From Heliocidaris tuberculata (lineage: Eukaryota > Echinodermata > Echinoidea > Camarodonta > Echinometridae), in contig CM046845.1 in assembly GCA_025618425.1 (NCBI GenBank), positions 4,796,577 to 4,860,576 of the forward strand: a stretch of DNA of 64,000 bases, given 5' to 3'. Position numbers and translations under genes: made by a program. This document shows, one piece after another, positions 14,190 through 26,198 of the stretch. The notes below the pieces were generated by a model. That model was not told the DNA's origin. It made no database searches and saw only the letters and a list, made by a program, of their open reading frames with translations. How positions within the stretch are numbered: the stretch's first letter is position 1; the number at the start of each line of letters is the position of its first letter.

Positions 14190-14347
14190 GTAAGCAACCA
14201 GGTGACCGACGACTTTAAGTCCTATAGAGGGACTTGGTAAGGAAGGTTAATGCCTTACCACAGGACACTAGCGCATCCACTTGGTTTCGAACCCGGGTAC
14301 ACCCAATTACAAGACCACTGCTCTATACCACTGAGCCATCGCGACTC
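14190..14347 (-). mobile_element. tRNA-derived SINE
   Basis: The reverse strand reads GATGGCTCAGTGGTATAGAG (A-box-like) and then CCGGGTTCGAAACC (B box) about 30 nt on, a tRNA-like polymerase III head. The body then has TGTCCTGTGGTAAGGCATTA, which matches the body of the SINEs at 42.4 and 51.5 kb. Confidence 0.75.
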
Positions 14348-14710
14348 CTCGTAACTATGATGACTACATCATAGTTATGAATCGATAATATAACTTTATA
14401 GGTGAGGCATGGGCGGGGTCTGATGATAATGGTGATGCGCTGTCAATGTTACTTAGCACTCATCGGCTGTGTATACAATCAAAATGTATCTAATGTGGCC
14501 CAGATGTTAATCCAAATGCTCAAGGATAATTGCTTCCGTTTACGCTTCCATAATGGCTACCACTGGCTGAATCATACTAGATGACTCTGATGAGTAACAT
14601 AGCATGGTTTTCTGATTTTCCCTGCAATTTTATCAAAATAGTAATTTATATTATATAAATAGTGCATGGTCTATCATGCACTATACTGGATTATGTGCAC
14701 GACAAATATT

Positions 14711-14785
14711 AAATTATCCCGAGTGCAGTTTTGTTTCACCTCGGCCTGCGGCCTCGGTGAAATAGACCTGCACGAGGGATAATTT
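14711..14785. repeat. Strong hairpin, probably part of a larger element
   Basis: AAATTATCCCGAGTGCAG pairs with CTGCACGAGGGATAATTT, and inside it TTTCACCTCGG pairs with a near-perfect complement. AGTGCA-containing inverted motifs recur around 14660-14690 and 15125-15150, so a 500-bp fold-back element may span 14640-15225. Confidence 0.6.
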
Positions 14786-15500
14786 AGTATTTGGAGTTCA
14801 TAAAGTCTAGTAATGGTGCATAAATAGAACATGCACTAATTGTTATAGTAAATAGACCCCTAGCTAGATAACTGTTATTGTGTATTAGGCCCGGGCTCTA
14901 TAGGTCTATTAATTTATAGTTTAGATCTACTGCTGATTTCCTAACTCTACAAAAGTTGCTTATCTCACAAAATGAACTCCAAATGTTAGCTCTCCAACAT
15001 GTCCAATGATGTGTAACACTCTGAACTCTAAAAAACTTTAAAGTGAATGATAGCAGTCGTAAACAAATGACTCATCCCCTATTAATTTAACACGGGATTC
15101 CCCGTACAATAATCAAAGTTATAGTGCACAATCGTGCACTATAACAAAATTTTTGCACGTCACGTGATGCGAATCTAACCAATCATAGCGCTTATTATAC
15201 ATACACTATTTACTATATCTAAATACATGTTATTCAAAGAATTAAATTATCACTCTGTATATGAAGTGATATATGTCGTCTGTGAAAGACATTATGCTGT
15301 CCACAAAATATTAGTTTTATAAAACAGGGAAGATCTTGCATTTGTTTCTGATGATTCATGACACTGAATGTCATTGGGCTGGGACAACAATATACCGCCT
15401 AAGAATAGACAAGTATATTTTATATCTATTATAGGATAAACAGTAGTGTCCTGGTTTCGAACATGTTGAATGTTAACATCATAATAATAGTATATCTTCT

Positions 15501-15699
15501 CAGGGGCGGATCCAGGATTTCGTATAAGGGGGGGGGGGCACACAAATGCAGGATTGTCAACTTTGGGAAACTGCTTGGAGGGAGACCCATATTTTTTGGT
15601 CTCTCGCCATGGGGGGGGGGGGGGTTGGCGAGCCCTCCAAAAGTCGCTCAGTGGGGGGGGGGGTTATGGGGTCCAGTTCCCATCCATAATTCTCTGACA

Positions 15700-15739
<40 letters not shown>

Positions 15740-15862
15740 TTCTGCTCGAAAAGGGGGGGGGGGCACAATCGCAAATAGGGGGGGGGGCACATTGCATTGT
15801 TTTCCCTCAAAAGGGGGGGGGCACGGGCCGGGATTGCCCCCCCCCCCCTGAATCCGCCACTG
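15501..15862. mobile_element. hAT-like MITE with 8-bp target duplication
   Basis: Left end CAGGGGCGGATCCAGG and right end CCTGAATCCGCCACTG are inverted repeats (14 of 16 bases). The element is flanked by perfect 8-bp direct repeats TATCTTCT (15493-15500 and 15863-15870), as hAT elements make. The inside is G-runs and a poly-A stretch. No transposase is present. Confidence 0.85.
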
Positions 15863-16224
15863 TATCTTCTGATGAGAGCCAGGCCAGAAGGTCGTTTACT
15901 CTGTGTTAAAGTATACGAGTTAACGCCCTGGCTCCAAACAGACTATATTACGAAGTTTTTATATTTACAGGCCTTGCATGTACCATTTAAATAGACAAGA
16001 AGTTTTGGAAATTAACAATACGTTGATTAGTTATAGACATGTATATCATGAACAAAACTGATTTCTAATTGTTCATTAATTTTGTTTGTCATTCATTGTA
16101 TCAAGTAGGAATAAGCAGAATCGTCGCAGACAAGTTAAGTCAGACTCATTGTTACAAAATCACCGTACTGTGATTGGAATACAAAATATATACCCACGGG
16201 GGGGGGGGGGGGGGGGAGGAGGTG

Positions 16225-16544
16225 GGGTTCATATAGCTGTTCGTAAAGTTACGCATGACTTTACGAACGACTTGAATATGAAGTGCCAGATAGGATGCCC
16301 AAAGTTTTTACTGATGTTTTAACAAAGTGAGACTGTATTTCCAATAACCTCAATTAAATTATGGCAAAAAAGATACTTTGCATTAAAAATGTTTGTTATA
16401 ATAAGAATGTTGATCTACATCTGCACAGTTCACCTTTAGCTGATGCAGTTAAAAAATGATGGAGCATCCCATTTGGCTTATCATATTTAAGTCATTCGTA
16501 AAATCATGCGTGACTTTACGATCAGCTTTATGAAACACCCCTGG
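16225..16544. mobile_element. Inverted-repeat MITE
   Basis: Arms of about 65 bp (16225-16285 and 16476-16544) are inverted copies with a palindromic core, TCGTAAAGTTACGCATGAC against GTCATGCGTGATTTTACGA-like sequence. The right end reads TATGAAACACCCCTGG, recalling MITE family A. Confidence 0.7.
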
Positions 16545-16620
16545 TGTGCTCAGATGATGTAATTTCCAATTCATCATCAAAGTCATCCACAACACTGAAC
16601 CTACTCAAAATGTAGGCGTT

Positions 16621-16762
16621 CTGGGGAGCGTTTCATCAAGCGTTTTGTCAGTGATGTTTACCGACAACTGTTATAAGCTACTGAAATCCTTGCATCTGAT
16701 TGGCTGAGGGCAAATTTGTCAGTAAAAATCACTGACAAAACGCTTGATGAAACGTTCCCCTG
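16621..16762 (+). mobile_element. MITE family A, copy 3
   Basis: CTGGGGAGCGTTTCATCAAG at the left is complementary to CTTGATGAAACGTTCCCCTG at the right. GTTTTGTCAGTGAT/ATCACTGACAAAAC extends the arms. The core TATAAGCTACTGAAATCCTT is intact. Confidence 0.9.
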
Positions 16763-17051
16763 CTGTACTTTCTTATTCATATTTAATGAAGATATCATCT
16801 ATTAAAACGTATCGGGTTACTAAAAAAACTGAATCTGCTGCTGAAAATTTGTTTTCTCTAAAAATCACGGATATCTATGAAATAACAAAGAAAAGATATT
16901 CACGAGCGAACAGGTGAAATTTTCCTTTAACCAATTTGGAGTATCCGGGTTCAATACACGCGTGGAAATTGCAATGTACTGCAGAAGTTTGTTATTTTTC
17001 GTAAAAATATCCGTAATAGAAATAAAAAGGCGTATCCGGGTACGAAAACAA

Positions 17052-17075
17052 ACAAACACACACACACACATAATA

Positions 17076-17108
<33 letters not shown>
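17052..17108. repeat. CA / GT / TA microsatellite
   Basis: Short (CA)n, then (GT)n, then (TA)n; the CA and GT blocks can pair with each other. It is followed at 17141 by GAATCCGCCACTG, a relic right end of the hAT-like family. Confidence 0.85.
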
Positions 17109-18544
17109 TCATGATGGTGGTGGCCTCTTGAATAGCACTTGAATCCGCCACTGCTGGGTGCTGTGCTGATGTCGCCTGCTCAAAATACCTTGTCTCATAA
17201 GCCATGAAAAGGGGGGGAAATATTATAGTCAACTCACGATTGGTTTGCAAAGAAAAAAATCTCAAAGAGCATGCTATGCTCTAAATTAATTCATTTTTTG
17301 CAACTGAAGGTCTCATCAAATGATATTGATTTTCATATCTCTTGTGAGCCGCCTCTGAGGGTTGGGCATAATTAATCAAGTTTATTTTACTGTTGCATTT
17401 ATAGTGATGCATAATGATGATAATTATGACGAATCACATTTGAAGAGCTAACAAACCATTCAAGGCTATTTAAATCCTGGAAATGAGAGCTGTTGTGAAT
17501 ATGAAACTAATGTAAATGATATCAATCACCTAGCAACCGTTGATATATCAAGCAAGGGGTTTTTCCCCTCAATTCAAACATCTTTACCCATTTGAAATAT
17601 CGAATTTCCCGATCTCGGTCAGTCCCGGTCCGGATAAACACATAAACATCATCACATTTTTCCAAAATCACCATGGTTAGTTTTCGAGTAATCAATAATC
17701 GTTATCACAAATAATTCAGTAATTAAAAATCCATTACCTTTTCCCTAAAACGCCATCTCCAAACTCAATCAACCGGCTAGACGAATAGGAGTCGCCGGGG
17801 AGATTCCCAAAATTGATAAGACTATTTAAGTCTGTTTTTTCCAAGTTAAACTATGTAATATTATTATTATCAAGGATCCCCCTGGAAGAACAGCCATATA
17901 TTGCTAATATTGCTGTCCGCGTATATGAATCTTGACTTCTATTACGTATATATGTACTTGATTAATTGATTAACAAATAATTAACGTAGGAGGGGGGAGG
18001 GGGTCCTCAATAAACGAATGGCGCATTGTACGAAGACAGCACCGTGTGCCATTGACACGATGCGAATCATTTTTCCTTAGCCTTCAAACGCGGGGAATAC
18101 GCCGGTTGAACCCTATATCGGGGATACGCCACTGGGAGTGACTATGTGTCTCAGTGGATAAAAAAAGGGTCTTGAAATGGGGTGTCATGGGTTCATCTGT
18201 GGCACATCGTAGCCCTCTTGAGCTTGTACGTGGATATATACTTGCTTTCGTAATATGATGTTCACGTCGTGTATAAGGGAAAGTCCAAGCTATTATGTCC
18301 CATCCGTTAGGCTTATCTCGAAAAGGTGAGGCGCGGCGTGGCGCGGTGTGGAGCTTACATTGCACCCTTTCGGGGCTCTTCAGGTTTTGTGTAAAAACAT
18401 ATGAGCAATAATGATATCTAAGGTGCATGTATGATTGAATATTTTCTTTTGAGAAAATGGAAATTAATGATTTTTGGGGTACAGAGCAAATGGGAGAGGA
18501 GCTCGCAAGATACGTCACGGTGTTGCCAATTTGTGCTTGACTGA

Positions 18545-18653
18545 TCACAACTTCAAAAATTCATTACTTTTGCTCAAACCTTCACTGATCTGTTTCTTTA
18601 ATTTTTTATTTCTGTTAAAATAAACTTGTAATCAGGGTGGACTTTACCTTTAA
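18545..18653. mobile_element. Half copy of the 20-kb TTAA-flanked element
   Basis: Ends ATCAGGGTGGACTTTACC then TTAA, matching the right end at 20670-20692. The preceding 80 bp aligns with that element's right arm. No left arm is seen. Confidence 0.6.
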
Positions 18654-19109
18654 TGAGATTTGATGACATTTCAAATCAGAAGGGGACAATGTGAGGACAT
18701 TCTGACACTACTTTCAATACGATAAAAATAGTAACTTACTATTAGTCGTAAGTGTCATATGCTTCTGTAATTTCTATTGTAATAAAACATTAGATCCTGA
18801 AACTTAAATGACTGATCATAATGGTTTACAAACTCAAGTAGTTTTGTTCATTTTCATTGACAAATTTCACCGCGTCAAAGTTCAGACAATAGTATGTCAC
18901 TACATACCATTCAGAAAGTTCAGTCGGACTAACATTCAACTTAATCCTGACTATAATGATGATATCTCGAAGAATTCTTTAATAACAGAACCTTCTTGCT
19001 TACTTTCTGTCGAACTAAAAAGAACGACTGCCAATTAAAAAAAAAAAATGATAAAAGGGACGAAGACTGACAGCGTTTCAAAATGCACGCAGGTTAACAT
19101 AATTATTAA

Positions 19110-19513
19110 CCCTTTCTAGACAATTGACCACATTTTGTGGTTTGACTCAATAACTTTGATTCAGAGCCCTAAAAATATACCGGATTCATGAGTAGAAAGA
19201 GCAAAAGTTTCTGCACACACTGTGTCCATTTTTGATGCATGAAGGCATCGCGTTTGATGCCAGGAATTTTATAAAGTAGAATAAGCTTTAAAATCCTCAA
19301 ATTGGCAACACATTGAGAGGTTAAAAAATCATTATTTTTTATCAAAATTGGCAATTTTTCAACTATTCGTCAAAGTAATTAACTACGTATGTTATTTTCA
19401 AAGACAATACATTTTATAGAACCATACAGCACTAAACAGCTAAAAGAAAAATATCACTGTTGCCAATTTGAGGAACAAAATTTAGCCCTTGAATAATTCC
19501 TGGCATGAAAGGG
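19110..19513 (+). mobile_element. 404-bp piggyBac-like MITE, copy 1
   Basis: Ends CCCTTTC...GAAAGGG, flanked on both sides by TTAA (19106-19109 and 19514-19517), the target site and terminal bases typical of piggyBac transposons. A second copy in the opposite orientation is at 62794-63186. No transposase is encoded. Confidence 0.82.
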
Positions 19514-20080
19514 TTAACATGTTGAATTCAACCTTGACAGAGTTTGATCTAACAATGTGAATAGTGAAATACAATATTTAAAAAAAAAAGCTGTCACTCC
19601 TGATTGGTCAATTGAGATGTGGCTTTAACAGTTTGGTTTTTAAAAGTGCTGACTGAATTTGAAACGTTTCATAAATTATGGTAATAATCACACATTAGCT
19701 AACATGGCAAATTCATGCGAACTTTCCATTAGGCTTCAGTTGCACGAAATACCCAACAGAAGGAGAAAGCTCGTTTTAATTTAGAAACTCCTAAATATTA
19801 AACCACAATAGAGTATCAGGTACGTTTTGTGGACTGTATTTTCCTATATTCCTCCATTTTTCTTATAAATAGCTCCAGTTCACTTGAAGCATGTAGTTAC
19901 GACGGATCCATACAAAATAACTTGCTAGAGAGGCCATGATGAATGCATTATTTGACGAGACATGTCTAATATTAATGTGAGAAAAGTTTAGAGCAGCAGA
20001 TCTTTTGCTAATTGCATGTCATACCATTCAGTGTAATTCAGCCGCATCAAGTATGACAAGACACGGGTATAGCTTCATCA

Positions 20081-20692
20081 TTAAAGGGAAATCCAACCTT
20101 TATAGCAAGTTGCTTTGAAAGAAAGAGGAAAAATCAGAGAAGCAGATTGGTGAAAGTTTGAACGAAATCGAACAAGCAATAAGAAAGTTATGAACTTTTG
20201 AACGTTGTAATCACTATGCATATGGGAATTTCAAATTGGCCGAATAGGTAATGTCACTGTGATGTAGCTGTGGACAACTCCCCCATTCGCTCTAACACAC
20301 AAAATGACTAAAATGTCACTTTTTTCAAAATGTATTACTCAATAGGATCTTTTCGTTCATGAGGACCTATAACAATATGCTATCTCCAATATATTTTGAG
20401 TACTGCACCGAGGGTAAAAGCGCCTCAAAGAAAACCACAAATTAATGATATTTTTGTGTACGACAAAATGGGAGAGTTGTCTACAAAAATGTCACAATAG
20501 ACTCACCAATAACTCCTTGGACTCACCAAATTGCCAATTTGAGATTCGCATAGATGTAGTGATCTCATTTTTCAAACATCCATAACTTTCTTAGTCCTTG
20601 TCCGATTTCTTTCAAACTTTCACCACCCTGTTTTTCTTATTTTTCTGTTTTCACACAAATCATCTTATTATCAAGGTTGGATTGCCCTTTAA
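20081..20692. mobile_element. 612-bp TTAA-flanked inverted-repeat element
   Basis: TTAAAGGGAAATCCAACCTT at the left and AAGGTTGGATTGCCCTTTAA at the right are near-perfect inverted repeats. Arms continue for more than 100 bp (ATAAGAAAGTTATGAAC against ATAACTTTCTTA). TTAA ends again suggest mobilisation by a piggyBac-type enzyme. Confidence 0.8.
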
Positions 20693-21336
20693 CCCCCACA
20701 TCACACTTTCTACAATAGTTTAGAATTTCTCTTTCTTGGTTCTGGGTAGCCTTCCAGCATGGATGCCCTGGAAATATTTTCATACATGTTCAGCGATCCT
20801 TGTCACAATGGAGTAACCAGCACTGTATATAAGTTGGGTGCAATAGGAAGGCTCCGTTTTAAGAACAAGTATGTCATACGAAAAGTCTTAAATACTTATT
20901 ATTGTCAAATTTCTGAGAGAAGGATAGGGAAATAGAAATTGAAGAATAGGGGAGAGAAATGTTTGATGGAGGAGGAAGATATGGTAGAGAGGTGTAATTT
21001 TTACTTTGCTGTGATGCATGTGAGTTCATTTATTACATTTCTCATATAGCTTTGTGAAGTCCTTATTATAGAAACGCCTGTCTTGTAAGTCGATTCCGAT
21101 ACCACAAAAGAAAAGTGATTTGGGTACATTTTTGTTTGAGTCATCATCAGCTGTATAGGTCTCTTCAAACCATCGATTACTGAAAAGGAGAATGGTATCT
21201 CGTCATTTTGTTGGTTTGTCAGTCAATCAAAATTTACAGTTTCAGTCTTCACACTTAACGAATGTTTGATTCACACAAAAAAATGCATGTTATATTCAAG
21301 CTGTCTACATAGCTGATTGGATTTGGAACTGAAACC

Positions 21337-21442
21337 AGAGGCGGCGGATCGTCAGGCTCGGACAATGGAAGTGAGGGGGGGGGGGTGATCCCCTCCCCCC
21401 CCCCCCACTTCCATTGTCCGAGCCCGACGTTCCGTCGCCTCT
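21337..21442. repeat. 106-bp near-perfect palindrome with G/C-run loop
   Basis: AGAGGCGGCGGATCGTCAGG pairs across to CGACGTTCCGTCGCCTCT-type sequence, and TCGGACAATGGAAGTGAG is mirrored exactly near the middle. The loop is poly-G against poly-C. It is probably a very short fold-back element. Confidence 0.8.
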
Positions 21443-22242
21443 GACTGAAACTCATGATACATCCAGTTGTTTCAACTGCTCATTTATCATGGATGTATAT
21501 AAGCTATGAATGAACCAAATTATGTAGTGTGTATAGGGATATGAGTGGTTTCATTCAGTAACTGTTATGGTTGCTGCTGCACATGTTGCTTTCTAGACAT
21601 GGTTGTAGTTTTATCTATTTGTATTGATCAGACAAGCGGCTGTTTTTGTATCGGAAAACCACACCAAACATTGTATAAATTGAAAAAAAACACATGAAAA
21701 TAGCTCTCCCTTTCTTCCGAGAAAACATACTTAGGATATCAATAACAATGACTAAGAAAGGAATACTTATGTAGAGGTTTTGTCAAAAATGTTTTTATAT
21801 CGCCTGCTTCCATATAGAAGTCCGGACATCTATACCAACCTGACATCGGAAATAATAAAACAAAACACCCATGATAGTACAAGTCTGCTTGAGCCTTGAA
21901 AGAATGACGTCAATGACACATGACTTTCAAAAAGAAAATATAAACAAACCAAAACGAAAAAGTGAGTGTCATGAAAAAACAGTCACTTTCCCATAAAAAT
22001 ATGAATATATACAGCAAAACAAGGAAGAAACATCCCCTATACGAATATAGGAATTAAGAGTATAGGAATTGAGAAGCAAAATCAATTATAAGTGACATTT
22101 TTTAAAAAATCGCCCGTATTGGAAATATTGCTTCGTAAAAATTATTCGTTTTTTTTTTTGTTTTTGTTTTTTAAATAAATGAGGAATCCCAACAAGAGAA
22201 GCGAGGTAGATATAAATAATCCGTTGCCTGCGAGAAACAATA

Positions 22243-22386
22243 CCTGGGGAGCGTTTCATCAAGTGTCTTGTCAGTGATTTTTGCTGACAAATTTGCTCTC
22301 AGCCAATCAGATGCAAGGATTTCAGTAGCTTATAACAGTTCTCGGTAAAAATCACTGACAAAACGCTTGATGAAACGCTCCCCTGG
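22243..22386 (-). mobile_element. MITE family A, copy 4
   Basis: CCTGGGGAGCGTTTCATCAA is complementary to TTGATGAAACGCTCCCCTGG. The core is in reverse orientation (GCCAATCAGATGCAAGGATT). Confidence 0.9.
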
Positions 22387-24394
22387 ATTTTCATGGTGTA
22401 TACATTCACTCATGTACTTCTGGTAATCTTTGTAATTTCAGCGACTTTTCATTTTAAAAAAGTCATTAGATTAGATTTTATCAATACAATCAAAATTATG
22501 GTAAAATACAGAGTAACGACCATTTATGAAAATCAACAATCAACATCATGTCAAGTTTAGGCCTAAATGAAAGACTTTTTTTTTTTTTTTTTTTGGTATT
22601 ACTCGTTTTACAAATTGAAAAATTAATATAATTATATCAAAGTTGTCTGGTCAGAAATAACGCGTAATATACATGAATGTGATACTCTAATAACTGCCTA
22701 ATAATACATGAATCTATGACCTTGCTTATAATTATAAAATGGAAGTGAAATGTTAAAAAAATCAGTGAAACTCATTATTGTGCTATCCACCTCAAATCAG
22801 TCATTTGCGGTGGTCTGGACCAACGTTACTAGCTAGACAATGACATCATCAAACGTCCACATGTGTATAGTTCTAAAAAGTATGACGTCACAATAACAGA
22901 TCAGAATGACTTTTTACAAATTAGAAACAAGTCCTTATTGTAGATCTAAAACCATGACTCATCATTGGTGGAAGAAGGACATCTAAGCGTTATGATGATG
23001 TTTACTTGATAAGAGAGAGAGAGAGAGCGTCATCGATATATCAATCCATTGTTTTTCGCTGAACGTTCTGCACTGTCAGCCCCCACCCACGCATATCGAT
23101 TAAGATGAATCACTCATATTTTCGGATTAGACCGTTGCCATGGCAACATGTGTTACTGTCCGGATAATCCTAAGCTACGCTCAACGGTGCTGCTGTTGGT
23201 GGATGTTTTCCGTTTTCAGGAAATACCACTTTCCCTAGGGTTGGGTTACAAGCAAAGTTCAATCAATACTATATAAAGTGTGCGTTTTTTCTGTTTCATT
23301 TCATTTATTTTTTCCCATTTCCATTAATAATGCAATGAATAAAGTTTAACTGCCGCCAATGGAGACCGGTTGGCTTATCATTTAACCAAATGGGAACACT
23401 GAATAAAGTAATTAAAAAGTAGTTTTCAGAGTGGAGATCTCTGTTGGTTCTTATTCCTAAATATCATTGAAACTAACTCTAGAAATGGCTATAAACGACA
23501 TGATTTCTTCTGCGCAGCGTGCCGCCATGCCTTGTTCTTGATGCTGCTGCTGTTGTTGTCATGGTTGTTGATTTGGCTTTTACTTTGCCATTAAAGCCAA
23601 AGTAACAACAACAACAATGGCGTAACACAATACGGAGGCACACTGTGCGGGAGAAATCATGTCGTGTGGGACCATCTTTCATATACATAGACAATGAATT
23701 CATAGAACAATTTTATGTCAATTTTTAAAAATCGTTTAAGTACAATGATCATGATGATGTACCAACAAAGATGGACGAATACCTTGTATCACGCCTTTTG
23801 AGGGGAAGATTTAAGGAATAATCTTTTATCACTATTGAGAATATGCTTAATAGTAAATTTATTGCTAAGCTTTCTCTCATGTAGTCAGAAAGATGTTTAA
23901 TTACTTGTCTGATTACGTACCATTTCCAAGAAAACATAACATGTGTTTGCTAGTATGATTAGGTATTCATTTGGAAAATGAAAGGTCGTGCAAGGCTTAC
24001 AAAGGATTGACTTCTTTATAGAAATAGCCTTTCTCTGCTATCAGTTCGGCACATAAAGACGTATGAAACTAAACACTTTCTTAACTTATTTTAGGTATCT
24101 ATATCTCTTTTCGTTGCTATGTTATGTGTAATTATTCTTTTGAAATCGAAAGCATAAATGATCTAGCACAAAAACTTCACTTGATAATTATCATGATTGT
24201 GCTTCAGCGTTGATTCCATGAAGACCCGTTTCTATTCTGGGAAATAATGTTTGAGGGTAACGTAGTGAAATTAAAGCATAGATATTGGTCCATATCTTAA
24301 TCACTTTTGGCCATTCTTTTGGAAAGTACGAAAGGCCACAAAATGCACATTTTGGCAACATTTCACAAAATTTAGGAAAAATATTATTTCGCCG

Positions 24395-24535
24395 CTCTTG
24401 CATTAAAAGTTGCATTTAAACACAAGTCAAAAAAGTAAACGCAACTTGATTTTGAAGCAATCACGATCGTGTATTTGGGACTTGCGTTTAATTTTTTTTT
24501 CAATTTTTGATTAAACGCAACTTTTTATGCAAGAG
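24395..24535. mobile_element. 141-bp palindromic MITE
   Basis: CTCTTGCATTAAAAGTTGC at the left pairs with GCAACTTTTTATGCAAGAG at the right. Internal AACGCAACTTGAT/ACTTGCGTTTAAT copies add further pairing. A one-ended copy of the same terminus occurs at 32686. Confidence 0.8.
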
Positions 24536-26079
24536 GGCCCTGGCGTTAGTGGTGTAGTAACATTCTTAGAAGTACACCGTTAAATACTAATGTTGTAGTA
24601 TTTGTTTGGAATATACCAGGGGATATGGTAGCCCTTCAATTGTAAAACTTCAATAAGAGCAAAGAACAAGGTTTATTTGTAAGTCCATTTCTCAGATGAT
24701 TATGTAAGTTGATGTGTGACATCTGAAGTGTGATTCATTATGATAATTGATATATCACCCAACGAAGGGAAATGTAACAGTCTTAGAAATTGATTTAAAA
24801 TTGCTTCACTAAAGGAAAGAGGCAGTGCAGTTGTAAGTAATCATTTGTGGATGCATGCTTAATCCAGTATTCAATATCTGCGATTTTTTTTTTTTTTTTA
24901 ATGACCCCTATTTTTCAAAATTTCCGTTTTGCGTCTTACAGGGGCTGATTTATGAACTAACATCATACTTTCTGGTTCAAATATGTCAATAAAACAGCCC
25001 AGGTGCCTTATTGGATTCCGAATTCGTTCATCATGTTCATCAAATTCAACACATTAATCATGATCTTTCACAACAATGTTCACGCACTAAACTCATCTAC
25101 AAGCTACCCTTTAAAGAGATTAGTGAATTTTCCCCATTTCGACAAACTAATTAGACAAGTCCGATCAAAAAGGTTTATTTGATACTATAGCTTGTATAAG
25201 GTTTCAGGTATTGGCGTCTAACGGATGGGTCTAATTAGCAGGCGGCTACAGGCCCGCTTTGACGTCTCCTGCGTTACGCTCAAAGTCAAGAAATTAGCTC
25301 TTGCATGAACAATAGATACAAGGACGTGCACACTGCCGGCAAGATCCAACAGCACTTGACGTCGAATCAAGGGATAGGCTCGGCGAAATGGCGCCTGTGG
25401 AGTTTTGATACAACCGTATCAAGCCCTATACAAAGATTGATACTCTTTCCTCTACTACAAGTTAATAAAGAATATGAACAGATTTTGGCCCACGTCTTTT
25501 GACATTTCCAAATGACGTTGAAATATTGGACGTCCAGAACAATAAACTATCTACTGTTCATCGCATAAAATGTGGCTGACCGTAATTTTGAGGATCTATA
25601 AGACAAACAAAGCAACGGTTCACATATTTAACGAAATTGACATGATAGTACAGTGCATACAAGTAAACAAGTAAATTACAACATTTATGAGTTTTAAATG
25701 TTACCTCAGTATTGAATATCAGCGTCTTTGTATATATATCTGCAAATGAAGTTGGTCAGTGGAAGAGTGATAACAACTGAACATGCGACAGGCGTTTAGA
25801 TATGCATGGCTTTAAACTTAATTCATTATTTCTTCTGTTACACGTACAGTTTATCCAGATAATCTATGCTCATGTAAATGTTCTCGCATAACTGTACATA
25901 CATAATATATCATAATGGCAACTTCGTATTGCACTACTTATAACAGCATAAGAGAAAGATTGTCTTTTCAGCTAAATGTTGTTGCTGTTTTTGGTTTAGC
26001 TTATTTATAAAACGGCGTTTATCATTTTGAGTATTTACGCCATATTTACCATGAATGATATTTGATATCCGCTATCTGA

Positions 26080-26198
<119 letters not shown>

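Noticed and set aside
18084..18548. 154-codon reverse-strand ORF
   Set aside because: Spans a relic hAT-like terminus and part of a TTAA element; no domain seen.
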